A stretch of 64,000 nt of DNA, taken from NCBI RefSeq assembly GCF_008806755.1, contig NZ_WAAU01000037.1, positions 46,683 to 110,682 of the forward strand. The letters are read 5' to 3'. The notes beneath the pieces are model-generated. The model made no database searches and was not told the origin of the DNA. It saw nothing but the letters and a program-made list of their open reading frames with translations. The DNA is from Tenacibaculum aiptasiae (GTDB lineage: Bacteria; Bacteroidota; Bacteroidia; Flavobacteriales; Flavobacteriaceae). This document shows, piece by piece, positions 25,221-34,665 of the stretch. How positions within the stretch are numbered: the stretch's first letter is position 1; every line of letters begins with the position of its first letter. The position numbers were made by a program, and so were the translations under genes.

Positions 25221-25892
25221 TTAGGCTATATTTTTTCGAAGTCTTAGTTCTTTTCTGTTAAATTCTATGACATTTTCTTGTTTTAACTCATTCATAATTG
25301 AGTTTAATGTCTGACGTGAAGTACCAATTAAAGTGGCTATATCTTTTTGACTATATGGATGTTTTATTACGTGATCTCCATTATCTGGACATTCATACCC
25401 ATAATCTTCACAAAGATCTTTGAAGAATTCTAATAATCTTGTTTTAGTATCTTTAAATAAAAGTAATTGCAATCTTCTTTCTAGCTTTTTCATTCGCAAT
25501 CCAATAAACTTATAGATCTTAAAGCTTACAGATGCATTATCTCTCATTAAGTCATGCATCGTATCTTTAGCTACAGGACATATAAGTGTTTGATTATCTA
25601 TAGACTGCGCAAACTCATTTCTTTTTTCAATTCCTAAAATTGCTTTCTCTCCAAATAATTCTCCTTTGGTTAATATTGCTTTGATTACTTCCTCTCCTTC
25701 TTCTGTATAGTACCCTATTTTTACTTTCCCTTCATCAATCAAGTACAATTTTGTTGCTGCATCATCTTCAAAATAAATATAATCGCTTTTTTTGTAGGAA
25801 TTGAACTCATGCCCAGCCTTATACTCCGAATATTTATGCGGGCATAGTATTTTAAATAAATTAACTTCTTCGAAGTACCACAGAGCTCTCAT
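25221..25892 (-). CDS. Crp/Fnr-family transcriptional regulator
   Basis: 223 residues from the ATG at 25890-25892 (MRALWYFEEVNLFKILCPHK); a longer upstream ATG adds 15 residues not expected for the family. A cyclic-nucleotide-binding-like jelly roll (about 25-130, with YLIDEGKVKIGYYTEEGEEV and KGELFGEKAI) precedes a C-terminal winged helix. The recognition region is SQKDIATLIGTSRQTLNSIM. No Fnr-type cluster of four cysteines is apparent. The effector is unknown. It sits between argE and the RskA-like lipoprotein gene, next to a dimer-type palindrome. Confidence 0.9.
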   Translation of the reverse strand: MRALWYFEEVNLFKILCPHKYSEYKAGHEFNSYKKSDYIYFEDDAATKLYLIDEGKVKIGYYTEEGEEVIKAILTKGELFGEKAILGIEKRNEFAQSIDNQTLICPVAKDTMHDLMRDNASVSFKIYKFIGLRMKKLERRLQLLLFKDTKTRLLEFFKDLCEDYGYECPDNGDHVIKHPYSQKDIATLIGTSRQTLNSIMNELKQENVIEFNRKELRLRKNIA

Positions 25893-25944
25893 AGTTAAGG
25901 CATTTATTAGGGTATGTCGAAAAAGATTAAAATTCATTACAAAA

Positions 25945-25969
25945 AAACTCTGGTAATATCCAGAGTTTT
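25945..25969 (-). terminator. Terminator of the yfcC-argE operon
   Basis: AAACTCTGG / CCAGAGTTT hairpin touching the argE stop codon, followed on the minus strand by seven T. Confidence 0.82.
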
Positions 25970-27116
25970 AAAGACTAATCTTTTTTATAATATTTTCAAT
26001 CATTTGAACACCGAGGTTTAACTGTTCTATAGATACAAATTCATTAGCTCTATGTGCTTGTTCTATTGATCCTGGTCCACAAATAATACTTTCAAAGCCA
26101 GCTTCTGCAAATTGCCCTGCTTCTGTAGCATAGGCCACATAACTAGGTTTGGTATTTCCTGTAACCTCAGCAATAAGTTTTACTATAGAAGCCTCTTCGC
26201 TAGTTTGAAGTCCCGGAACTGGAGGATGCAATAACGTATTTTCTATTTTAAACTCTGGAAAAAGTTTTCTTTTTTCTTTCTGAAGTTCATTGCAATACTC
26301 CTGATAATCGTTTACAATATCCATAATACTATCTTCTGGTATTGAACGAACATCCCATTGAAATGTAGTATTTCCCGCCACAACATTGGTAGCTATTCCT
26401 CCTTTTATTTGCCCCACATGCATTGTTGAATGTGGAGGTAAAAATGATTCATTTCTATTTTGTTGCGATAATTCTTTCATTTTGTTTTCTAACCAAAGAA
26501 TTAATCTAGTACTTTCATGAATAGCACTTACTTCCTTCTCTATTCTACTACTATGACCTTGACTTCCATTTACTTTTGTTTCGACATACAAAATTCCTTT
26601 TTGCCCAACAATTGGTTGCATCATTGAGGGCTCTCCTATAATAGCATATTTAGGTTTTTCTGTATAATAGGATTTTATATGTTCTGCTAATTCTGGCGCT
26701 CTTAAACACCCTATTTCTTCATCATAAGAAATAGCAAAATAAATTGGCACTGATAAGTTGGCCTTTACCATTTGAGGTAATACTGATAAAAAACAAGCAA
26801 TATATCCTTTCATATCACAAGCTCCTCTTCCATACAAATTGCCTTCTTTTTCTATTAATTCAAACGGATTGGTATTCCATGGTTGGCCTTTTACAGGTAC
26901 CACATCGGTATGTCCTGATAAAATAATACCTCCATCAACAGCTGGTCCTATTCTACAATGTAACGAAGCTTGTGTTTTCTCTTCATTGTATACATATACT
27001 GTTTCTACACCGTATTGGTTAATATAGTCGCTAATCCAATTGGCTATAGATAAATTATTTTGTTTACTCAATACATCAAAACTCACAAGTTTTGCTAAGA
27101 TTTCTTTGGCTGTCAT
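25968..27116 (-). CDS. argE: Acetylornithine deacetylase or related M20 amidohydrolase
   Basis: 382-residue zinc peptidase of family M20/ArgE, which removes the acetyl group from N-acetylornithine. Metal-site motifs are SGHTDVVPV, GRGACDMKG, and the general base in SYDEEIGCLRAP; IIGEPSMMQPIVGQKG follows and the dimerisation domain starts about 180. The last metal-ligand region is GPGSIEQAHRANEFV. No other arginine gene is nearby. It is 1 bp downstream of a YfcC-type transporter, so hydrolysis of imported N-acyl amino acids or peptides is an alternative role. Confidence 0.85.
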   Translation of the reverse strand: MTAKEILAKLVSFDVLSKQNNLSIANWISDYINQYGVETVYVYNEEKTQASLHCRIGPAVDGGIILSGHTDVVPVKGQPWNTNPFELIEKEGNLYGRGACDMKGYIACFLSVLPQMVKANLSVPIYFAISYDEEIGCLRAPELAEHIKSYYTEKPKYAIIGEPSMMQPIVGQKGILYVETKVNGSQGHSSRIEKEVSAIHESTRLILWLENKMKELSQQNRNESFLPPHSTMHVGQIKGGIATNVVAGNTTFQWDVRSIPEDSIMDIVNDYQEYCNELQKEKRKLFPEFKIENTLLHPPVPGLQTSEEASIVKLIAEVTGNTKPSYVAYATEAGQFAEAGFESIICGPGSIEQAHRANEFVSIEQLNLGVQMIENIIKKISL

Positions 27117-27117
27117 T

Positions 27118-28491
27118 TTAATAATTTATAAAAGTAGCAATAGTTAAAATAGTCCATGAAAGTACTAATATTATAATTACTAAGGGCAAAATAAATTTAA
27201 ACCATCGGTTTAAAGGAACTCTGCACATGCTTAGCATAGCTATGAGTCCGCCCAAAGTAGGATTTACCAAGTTGGTTACTCCATCTCCTATTTGAAATGC
27301 TAATATGGTTGTTTGCCTAGTTAATCCTAATACTTCTCCTAAAGGAATCATTACTGGAAGTGTTGCTAATGCTTGTCCACTACCAGAAGGAATAAATAAG
27401 TTGATTACTCCTTGCGATATTGACATACCAACTGCAGCAAAAAACTTAGGTAATCCCTGTAATAAATTCGCCATTTCAAAAGATATGGTATCGCTAATAT
27501 TACTTATATCCATTAACACTTTAATTGTAGTTGCAAAACCTACCATAAAAGCACCTGGAGCTGCTTTTGCTATCGATTCTAATACTGTTTCGCTAAAAGT
27601 TGTTGGGTTCATTCTTGATACCAAACCACTTCCTATTGCAATCATTAAAAATATTGCTGAAAGTTCTGTAAAATACCAATTGTGTTTAAATACACCCCAA
27701 AGTATAATTCCTAAACCAATAACAAATACACTTAAAACTAAGTAATTACTTTTAGTAATTGTATATTCTGAGATAGATTTGGATAATTTTATTCCGTTTT
27801 CATCCAATCCTTTTCCTAAAGATTTTTCTGGGTTATCAGTTATTTTTTTTAAATAACGAATATTATAAAATGCTAATGCTCCTAACGCTAGTAAACATAA
27901 TATAGTTCGTAATATAGCTCCAGAGAATAAAGGTAGTTCTGCTATTTTATGACCAATTCCTACCGTATACGGGTTTATGGGTGATAATCCAAAACCTACG
28001 GTAATTGCTGCCACTGAAATACCAGCTGCTAAAATTAAATCGCCTCCAATAGCTATACTTAACACTGCTGCTAGAGGTACCATAGCAATATTATGTTCAT
28101 ACCCTACAAAAACTCCAAGAAAACCATAAAAAAAAGTAATTAAAAACACGATAAGATACCTTTTTTCATCTCCTAACTTCTTCACTAAAGTTCCTGCTGC
28201 ATTCTCTATAGCCTGTGTTTTTTCCATAACACCAAACATAATTCCTCCTGCCAATACAATAAAAATTATATTTACTGCCGTTTTAAAACCTAAAGGAATT
28301 GCTTTAAAAATATCGAAAAAACTTACAGGTGTACTTTGAATTACCTCATATGAATTTGGTATTACTCTATTCCTTCCTTCTACTAAAACTCTTTCAAATT
28401 TTCCTGCTGGAATTATATGCGTAAATGCAGAAACCAATATTATGATAACAAATAGTAAAGTTAAAGCATGAGGGATTTTAATTTTTTTCAA
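27118..28491 (-). CDS. yfcC: YfcC-family (C4-dicarboxylate carrier type) transporter
   Basis: 457 residues with about twelve hydrophobic spans. The N-terminus KKIKIPHALTLLFVIIILVS and the next segment FTHIIPAGKF are typical of YfcC/DcuC-like inner-membrane proteins. Conserved stretches are VGYEHNIAMVPLAAVLSIAIGGD, GLSPINPYTVGIG, LFIPSGSGQALATLPVMIPL and QIGDGVTNLVNPT. The substrate is usually unknown, with amino acids or small peptides suggested for some members. The start is TTG (28489-28491); there is no early in-frame ATG. It forms a transcription unit with argE, 1 bp apart. Confidence 0.88.
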   Translation of the reverse strand: MKKIKIPHALTLLFVIIILVSAFTHIIPAGKFERVLVEGRNRVIPNSYEVIQSTPVSFFDIFKAIPLGFKTAVNIIFIVLAGGIMFGVMEKTQAIENAAGTLVKKLGDEKRYLIVFLITFFYGFLGVFVGYEHNIAMVPLAAVLSIAIGGDLILAAGISVAAITVGFGLSPINPYTVGIGHKIAELPLFSGAILRTILCLLALGALAFYNIRYLKKITDNPEKSLGKGLDENGIKLSKSISEYTITKSNYLVLSVFVIGLGIILWGVFKHNWYFTELSAIFLMIAIGSGLVSRMNPTTFSETVLESIAKAAPGAFMVGFATTIKVLMDISNISDTISFEMANLLQGLPKFFAAVGMSISQGVINLFIPSGSGQALATLPVMIPLGEVLGLTRQTTILAFQIGDGVTNLVNPTLGGLIAMLSMCRVPLNRWFKFILPLVIIILVLSWTILTIATFINY

Positions 28492-28530
28492 AAGTATTGT
28501 TTAAGAATTATCATTCATCCCAAAAATAAA

Positions 28531-28555
28531 AAAGTGCAGTTAAAAACTGCACTTT
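28531..28555 (-). terminator. Terminator of the mitochondrial-type aconitase gene
   Basis: AAAGTGCAGT / ACTGCACTTT hairpin followed on the minus strand by a T-rich run. Confidence 0.85.
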
Positions 28556-28583
28556 CTATATAAAATATTTGATTTTTAGAAAA

Positions 28584-30851
28584 TTAAGCATTCTGCTTTT
28601 TTATTAAATTTAATGCTGAACCTTCTTTATACCATTCTATCTGCCCTTTATTATAAGTGTGATTTGCTAAAATTGTATCCTTAGAACCATCAGCATGTAC
28701 CACTTCTATAGTTAAAGGTTTATTAGGAGCAAACTCATGTAAATCTAAGAAATTAAACGTATCATCTTCTTGGATTAAATCATAGTCAGATTCGTTTGCA
28801 AATGTTAATCCTAACATCCCTTGTTTTTTAAGGTTTGTTTCATGAATTCTAGCAAATGATTTTACCAACACAGCTACAACTCCTAAATGACGAGGCTCCA
28901 TAGCTGCATGCTCACGTGAAGAACCTTCTCCATAATTGTGATCTCCAACAACTATAGTTTTAACTCCTGCTGCCTTATACGCTCTTTGCGTTTTAGGAAC
29001 AGCGTCATATTCTCCAGTAATTTGACTTTTTACAAAGTTTGTTTGCTTGTTATAAGCATTTACCGCACCAATTAAACAGTTATTTGAAATATTATCTAAA
29101 TGTCCACGATAACGTAACCAAGGTCCTGCCATAGAAATATGATCTGTAGTACACTTTCCAAAAGCTTTGATTAATAATTTTGCGCCTTTAATTTCATCTC
29201 CTATAGGTGTAAATGGCGTTAACAACTCTAAACGCTCTGAATTAGGGTTTACCACAACTTCTACACCACTTCCGTCTTCTATAGGCTCTAAATAACCATT
29301 ATCATCTACTTCAAATCCTTTTGGAGGTAATTCCCATCCTGTAGGCTCATCTAACATAACTTCTTCTCCATTTTCATTGATTAATTTATCAGTCAATGGA
29401 TTAAAATCTAAACGACCTGCTATTGCAATAGCCGCTGTTAATTCTGGTGAAGCTACAAAAGCATGCGTATTCGGATTTCCATCAGCACGTTTTGCAAAAT
29501 TTCTATTAAATGAGTGTACTATAGAATTTTTAGGTGCATTTTTTGGATCTTCATAACGTCCCCATTGACCTATACATGGACCACATGCATTGGTGAAAAT
29601 TTTAGCATTTAAATTTTCAAAAACTTGTAAAATACCATCTCTCTCAGCCGTATAACGAACTTGCTCTGACCCTGGGTTAATACCAAATTCTGCCTTGGTT
29701 TTTAATCCTTTATCCAAAGCTTGTTGTGCTACTGATGATGCTCTAGACAAATCTTCATAAGATGAATTTGTACATGAACCTATTAACCCCCATTCTACTT
29801 GCAATGGCCAATTATTAGCTGTTGCTTTTTCTGTCATTTCTTTACCCACTGAAGTAGATAAATCTGGCGTAAATGGTCCATTTAATAAAGGTCCTAATTC
29901 TGATAGATTAATTTCAATTACCTGATCAAAATATTTTTCTGGGTTTGCATACACCTCTGCATCACCTGTAAGATGTTCTTTAATTGCATTTGCTGCATCA
30001 GCTACATCATCTCTATCAGTAGCACGTAAATAACGTTCCATAGAATCGTCATAACCAAAAGTAGAAGTAGTTGCTCCTATTTCAGCTCCCATATTACATA
30101 TGGTTCCTTTACCTGTACAAGACATAGCTGTAGCACCTGGACCAAAATATTCTACAATTGCTCCTGTTCCTCCCTTTACCGTTAAGATTTCTGCTACTTT
30201 TAAAATTACATCTTTAGGAGCCGTCCAACCTGATAACTTACCTGTTAACTTTACTCCTATTAATTTTGGAAACTTTAACTCCCAAGGCATTCCTGCCATA
30301 ACATCTACTGCATCTGCACCTCCGACACCAATTGCTACCATTCCTAATCCCCCAGCATTTACGGTATGTGAATCGGTACCAATCATCATTCCCCCAGGGA
30401 AAGCATAATTTTCTAGTACTACTTGGTGAATAATTCCAGCTCCTGGTTTCCAAAATCCAATTCCATATTTATTAGAAACTGATTCTAAAAAATTAAATAC
30501 TTCGTTTGAATTATTTAACGCTGTTTGTAAATCTACTGAAGCTCCTACTTTTGCCTGAATTAAGTGATCGCAATGTACTGTAGTAGGTACTGCTACTTTT
30601 TTCTTTCCCGCTTGCATAAACTGCAATAAGGCCATTTGTGCTGTTGCATCTTGACATGCTATACGATCTGGTGCAAAATCTACATAATCAACACCTCTTT
30701 TATAAGTGGTCGTTACTTCACCATCCCATAAATGCGTATATAAAATCTTTTCAGCAAGTGTTAATGGTTTACCTGTAAGTTTTTTTGCTGCATTAACTCG
30801 CTCTTCAAACTTACTATAAACCTTTTTAATCATTTCGATATCAAAAGCCAT
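28584..30851 (-). CDS. acn: Aconitate hydratase, mitochondrial type
   Basis: Isomerises citrate to isocitrate using a [4Fe-4S] cluster. At 755 residues it has the length of mitochondrial ACO2 rather than of AcnA (about 890). Cluster cysteines lie in GSCTNSSYEDL and NACGPCIGQWGR. Other family signatures are AGIIHQVVLENYAFPGG, GTDSHTVNAGGLG, NRNFAKRADGNP and the swivel domain GDHNYGEGSSREHAA. It lies beside the structurally different AcnB but has its own terminator and promoter-like box, so the two are not one operon. Confidence 0.96.
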   Translation of the reverse strand: MAFDIEMIKKVYSKFEERVNAAKKLTGKPLTLAEKILYTHLWDGEVTTTYKRGVDYVDFAPDRIACQDATAQMALLQFMQAGKKKVAVPTTVHCDHLIQAKVGASVDLQTALNNSNEVFNFLESVSNKYGIGFWKPGAGIIHQVVLENYAFPGGMMIGTDSHTVNAGGLGMVAIGVGGADAVDVMAGMPWELKFPKLIGVKLTGKLSGWTAPKDVILKVAEILTVKGGTGAIVEYFGPGATAMSCTGKGTICNMGAEIGATTSTFGYDDSMERYLRATDRDDVADAANAIKEHLTGDAEVYANPEKYFDQVIEINLSELGPLLNGPFTPDLSTSVGKEMTEKATANNWPLQVEWGLIGSCTNSSYEDLSRASSVAQQALDKGLKTKAEFGINPGSEQVRYTAERDGILQVFENLNAKIFTNACGPCIGQWGRYEDPKNAPKNSIVHSFNRNFAKRADGNPNTHAFVASPELTAAIAIAGRLDFNPLTDKLINENGEEVMLDEPTGWELPPKGFEVDDNGYLEPIEDGSGVEVVVNPNSERLELLTPFTPIGDEIKGAKLLIKAFGKCTTDHISMAGPWLRYRGHLDNISNNCLIGAVNAYNKQTNFVKSQITGEYDAVPKTQRAYKAAGVKTIVVGDHNYGEGSSREHAAMEPRHLGVVAVLVKSFARIHETNLKKQGMLGLTFANESDYDLIQEDDTFNFLDLHEFAPNKPLTIEVVHADGSKDTILANHTYNKGQIEWYKEGSALNLIKKQNA

Positions 30852-30879
30852 GTGTTTGTTTAGTTTTTTGTTACATGTC

Positions 30880-30887
30880 TAAAGTTA
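30880..30887 (-). promoter_or_regulatory. Candidate -7 box of the aconitase gene
   Basis: Minus strand TAACTTTA, one base from TAnnTTTG, about 28 bp before the ATG. Confidence 0.35.
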
Positions 30888-30973
30888 GGAAAAAATGACG
30901 TAATCGAATTGATTTCACTATAATTAATACAAATAGAAGTATCTGATTAATTGATAAAAACAGTATAAAAAAT

Positions 30974-31006
30974 AAAAGTCCGAGCTTTAAACTCGGACTT
31001 TTTTTT
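30974..31006 (-). terminator. Terminator of acnB
   Basis: AAAAGTCCGAG / CTCGGACTTTT stem with a 7-nt loop and A/T runs on both sides; on the minus strand it follows the acnB stop by about 20 nt. Confidence 0.85.
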
Positions 31007-31026
31007 ATTATAAAAAACAATATAAA

Positions 31027-33804
31027 TTACATTACTAATTGTTTTTGTGATGGCTTAAATTTAGTTAATACTATACCATCTACTGCTGCTTCATATTCTT
31101 CCATAGTAGGAGTTCTTCCTAAAATAGTTGATAATACCACTACTGGTGTAGATGATAATAAAGATTGTCCTTTTTTCTCAGCTGTATCTTTTACAACACG
31201 TCCTTGGAATAAACGAGTTGATGTAGCCATTACAGTATCTCCCGGCTCTGCTTTTTCTTGGTTCCCCATACAAAGGTTACATCCTGGACGCTCTAAATAT
31301 AATTTGTTTTCATATTTAGTACGTGCTGCTCCTTTAGGGTTATCATCGTCAAATACAAATCCAGCATACTTAGCTAATACTTCCCAATCACCTTCTGCTT
31401 TTAATTCATCAACAATATTATATGTTGGTGGAGCTACTACTAAAGGAGCTTTAAATTCTACTTCTCCTTTTTGTGCTTCAATATTTTTTAGCATTTGTGC
31501 TAAAATCTGCATATCTCCTTTGTGTACCATACAAGAACCTACGAAACCTAAATCTACTGGCATTGTTCCTTCATAAAAAGATAACGGACGAATAGTATCG
31601 TGAGTATAACGTTTAGATGGATCTTCATTATGTACATCTGGATCAGCAATCATTGGTTCAGCAATTTCATCTAAATCAATAACAACCTCTGCATAATATT
31701 TAGCATTTGCATCTGGCTTTAACGCTGGTCTTTCTCCTGTTTTTAATTCATTGATACGCTTGTTAGCTTTATCAACTAAACCTTTAAGAACTTGCTTCTC
31801 ATTATCCATACCTTTATCAATCATGATTTGGATACGCTCTCTAGCAATTTCTAAAGATTCTATTAATGTTTCTTCTTCTGAAATACAGATAGAAGCTTTT
31901 GCTTTCATTTCCGCAGTCCAGTCAGTAAAAGTAAACGCTTGATCTGAAGTTAAGGTACCAATATGAACCTCTATAATTCTTCCTTGGAATACGTTTTCTC
32001 CTCCGAATTGCTTTAACATTTGTTGTTGTGTTGCATGTACTACATCACGGAAATCCATAAAACTTCTCATCTCTCCTTTGAAAGTAACTTTTACAGAATC
32101 TGGAATTGGCATAGTAGCTTCTCCTGTTGCTAAAGCTAAAGCTACAGTTCCTGAATCGGCACCAAAAGCAACTCCTTTAGACATACGAGTGTGAGAATCT
32201 CCTCCAATAATTACATCCCAATCATCTACAGCAATATCATTTAATACTTTGTGAATAACATCAGTCATTGCATGATACTTTCCTTTAGGATCACGAGCCG
32301 TGATTAATCCAAAGTCGTTCATGAACTTCATTAATCTAGGAATATTTGCTTTAGATTTGTCATCCCAAACTGAAGCTGTATGACATCCAGATTGGTAACC
32401 AGCATCTACAATTGGTGAGATAACAGTAGCTGCCATCATTTCTAATTCTTGAGAAGTCATTAATCCTGTAGTATCTTGAGAACCTACAATATTAACCTCA
32501 ACACGAACATTAGATCCTGTATGTAATGTTTTTCCTGGAGTTGTTCCTACAGCATTTTTATTAAATATTTTCTCTACTGCAGTTAACCCTTGTCCATCTA
32601 TTGAGATTTCTTTAGATGCAGCATACACCTGAGGAACATCAATTCCTAAAGCTTTACAAGCAAATGTTTGTAATTTTTTACCGAAAACCACTGCATAAGA
32701 ACCTCCTGCTTTGATAAACTCCATTTTTTGTGGTGTTAAAGCTGTTGAGATATCTTTTAATTCCTGATCTCCGTTATATAATTTCTTTGTTTTTGTATTA
32801 ATTGTTAAAACCGTTCCTGTTTCAACTGAATACATTTGCTCTAATACTGGCTCTCCATCTTCATCATAAACTGTATTCCCTTCTTCATCTTTTTTCTTCA
32901 CCCAGTTTTTTAAATCAATTCCTATACCACCAGTTACACCTACAGTAGTTAAGAAAATTGGTGCAATACCATTAGTTCCAGCAATTACTGGTGCTATATT
33001 AATAAATGGCACATAAGGACTTGAAGGAACTCCTGTCCATAATGCAACATTATTTACTCCTGACATTCTTGAAGACCCTACTCCCATTGTTCCTTTTTCA
33101 GCAATTAACATAATACGCTTATCTGGGTGCTGTTCTTTTAAAGCTAATACTTCTTGTTGCATTTCTTTATTATGCTCAAACATACACTGACCGTGTAACT
33201 CACGATCTGATCTTGAATGTGCATCTGCCCCTGGTGATAATAAATCAGTAGAAATATCTCCTATACCAGCTACATATGTAACTACCTCTATTTCTTCATC
33301 TATTTCTGGTAACTTTGTAAAAAACTCAGCTTGTGCATAGCTTTCGATAATTTCTTTAGCTATTGCATTTCCAGATTTCATAGCTTCTTCTAAACGCTCA
33401 GTATCTGCTTCATATAAGAATACTTGAGTTTTTAATACCTTAGCTGCTTCTTTTGCTATCTCTTCATCATTCCCTAAAGCTAAGTCTAATAAAACTGCTA
33501 TTGATGGTCCTCCTTTCATGTGAGATAATTGCTCGAAAGCAAACTCAACAGAAATTTCTTCCACTACAGATTCTCCTAAAATAATCTCTTTTAAAAATTT
33601 AGCCTTTACACCAGCAGCACTAGTAGTACCAGGTAAAACATTATAAATAAAAAAGTTAAGAGACTCTTTACGGTGTGCATTATTTACATCTTTAATTTGC
33701 GAAATAATATCTTCTAATAATTCACTTCCGTCAATTGGCTTAGGATGTAATCCTTGGCCTTTTCTTTCTTCAATCTCTTTAAGATAATCTGAATACGTGT
33801 TCAT
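31027..33804 (-). CDS. acnB: Bifunctional aconitate hydratase 2 / 2-methylisocitrate dehydratase
   Basis: A 925-residue aconitase of the AcnB type: an N-terminal HEAT-like domain (about 1-160), then the swivel domain early in the chain (GVGSSRMSGVNNVALWTG), then the catalytic domains. Cluster cysteines are in YQSGCHTASVWD and in LERPGCNLCMGNQEKA. GGDSHTRMSKGVAFGADSGT and LGFVGSCMVHKGDMQ are family signatures. In other bacteria AcnB is the main TCA aconitase and also works in the methylcitrate cycle. A leader region of about 400 bp without genes lies upstream. Confidence 0.97.
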   Translation of the reverse strand: MNTYSDYLKEIEERKGQGLHPKPIDGSELLEDIISQIKDVNNAHRKESLNFFIYNVLPGTTSAAGVKAKFLKEIILGESVVEEISVEFAFEQLSHMKGGPSIAVLLDLALGNDEEIAKEAAKVLKTQVFLYEADTERLEEAMKSGNAIAKEIIESYAQAEFFTKLPEIDEEIEVVTYVAGIGDISTDLLSPGADAHSRSDRELHGQCMFEHNKEMQQEVLALKEQHPDKRIMLIAEKGTMGVGSSRMSGVNNVALWTGVPSSPYVPFINIAPVIAGTNGIAPIFLTTVGVTGGIGIDLKNWVKKKDEEGNTVYDEDGEPVLEQMYSVETGTVLTINTKTKKLYNGDQELKDISTALTPQKMEFIKAGGSYAVVFGKKLQTFACKALGIDVPQVYAASKEISIDGQGLTAVEKIFNKNAVGTTPGKTLHTGSNVRVEVNIVGSQDTTGLMTSQELEMMAATVISPIVDAGYQSGCHTASVWDDKSKANIPRLMKFMNDFGLITARDPKGKYHAMTDVIHKVLNDIAVDDWDVIIGGDSHTRMSKGVAFGADSGTVALALATGEATMPIPDSVKVTFKGEMRSFMDFRDVVHATQQQMLKQFGGENVFQGRIIEVHIGTLTSDQAFTFTDWTAEMKAKASICISEEETLIESLEIARERIQIMIDKGMDNEKQVLKGLVDKANKRINELKTGERPALKPDANAKYYAEVVIDLDEIAEPMIADPDVHNEDPSKRYTHDTIRPLSFYEGTMPVDLGFVGSCMVHKGDMQILAQMLKNIEAQKGEVEFKAPLVVAPPTYNIVDELKAEGDWEVLAKYAGFVFDDDNPKGAARTKYENKLYLERPGCNLCMGNQEKAEPGDTVMATSTRLFQGRVVKDTAEKKGQSLLSSTPVVVLSTILGRTPTMEEYEAAVDGIVLTKFKPSQKQLVM

Positions 33805-34205
33805 AAAAGGTTTGTTTTTTAATAATAAAGAAAACTTATAAGCTTATATAAATTCTACTTATTGAAGATATAGTATCTTATCAGATAGATCAATCTTACT
33901 TAATAAATTCTCTTAAACAAAAACTAGCTGCGTGATGCTTTTTAAAAAGCTTTTCAACTTTTATAGCTACGTTTTTATATAAATTATTTTGTTAATTTTT
34001 AAGCTTAGCAAAACTACGATTTTAGCATGAGATTAAAAAATAAACAACAAAACCCAAAAAACAATAAATTTACTTAATTAAAAACCTAGTTTTTGAGAAA
34101 AATCCAAAAAAAAGCAGTTTTAATCCCTTTAAAATTACGAATATGACAATTCACTGTTTTTTAGATATTAAAAAATAACAGTATAATGATTCTAAATAAG
34201 AAAAA
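33805..34205 (-). other. Long acnB leader and intergenic region
   Basis: No credible ORF in any frame. On the minus strand a full TAnnTTTG match (TAGTTTTG, 34009-34016) would give an acnB leader of about 200 nt. Inside that leader is a perfect 14-bp palindrome GCTTTTTAAAAAGC (33937-33950) flanked by CGTAGCTA and GCAGCTAG segments. No riboswitch class that I know is recognisable. The part next to rnpB (34020-34200) is plain AT-rich sequence. Confidence 0.55.
34009..34016 (-). promoter_or_regulatory. Candidate -7 box for acnB
   Basis: Minus strand TAGTTTTG followed by C, a full match to TAnnTTTG. It is the best box in the region, about 205 bp upstream of the acnB ATG. Confidence 0.4.
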
Positions 34206-34507
34206 AAGCAGACCAGTAAGCTGGATTCTGTTCCTCTAACGAGGCTCTTATCATTTATCTAGTTTTACAATTACTTGTAAAATCAATCTGCCTACCCCTT
34301 AGAATCGCGCGAGTAACGCTCGAGCTCTAATGTACATGGCATTGCACCGCATAGAGTTTACCTGGTTTCACTACAGCATTACCTGTACATACTTTCTGTT
34401 GCACTTGTCCTCGGTTTACACCGGACGGATGTTATCCGCTATGCTACTCTTTGGTGTCCAGACTTTCCTACTTATACTAAATATAAGTCGATAAGATAGG
34501 TCTGCTT
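34206..34507 (-). ncRNA. rnpB: RNase P RNA (bacterial class A)
   Basis: The catalytic RNA that matures tRNA 5' ends. Read on the minus strand, both ends pair as P1 (AAGCAGACC at the 5' end with GGTCTGCTT at the 3' end). The universally conserved GGAAAGTCTGGACACC follows the 5' end, then ACCGAGGACAAGTG-like and GGTGCAATGCC segments, AGGGGTAGGCAGAT, and the 3' conserved ACAGAATCCAGCTTAC. The T-run after the 3' half of P1 can act as terminator. It lies between acnB and dnaJ. The end points are set by the P1 pairing. Confidence 0.95.
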
Positions 34508-34546
34508 ATATATTTTTGTGATTTTTTAGTCTTAGTTCATAAAAAA

Positions 34547-34567
34547 CCCACTCAAAATTTGAGTGGG
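34547..34567 (-). terminator. Second tandem terminator after dnaJ
   Basis: CCCACTCAAA / TTTGAGTGGG hairpin followed on the minus strand by TTTTTTATG. It lies about 40 bp before the 5' end of rnpB and would insulate that gene. Confidence 0.75.
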
Positions 34568-34590
34568 AAAATTGCTATGAAAAAGAAAAA

Positions 34591-34614
34591 GTGTCTAGAA
34601 CGTCTCCTAGACAC
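34591..34614 (-). terminator. First tandem terminator after dnaJ
   Basis: GTGTCTAG / CTAGACAC 8-bp stem with an 8-nt loop, followed on the minus strand by TTTTTCTTTTT, about 50 bp after the dnaJ stop. Confidence 0.8.
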
Positions 34615-34665
34615 TGCAAATATAAAATTGTTTTTCAAAAAAAAAAAATATTTTTTCTTTTTTTT

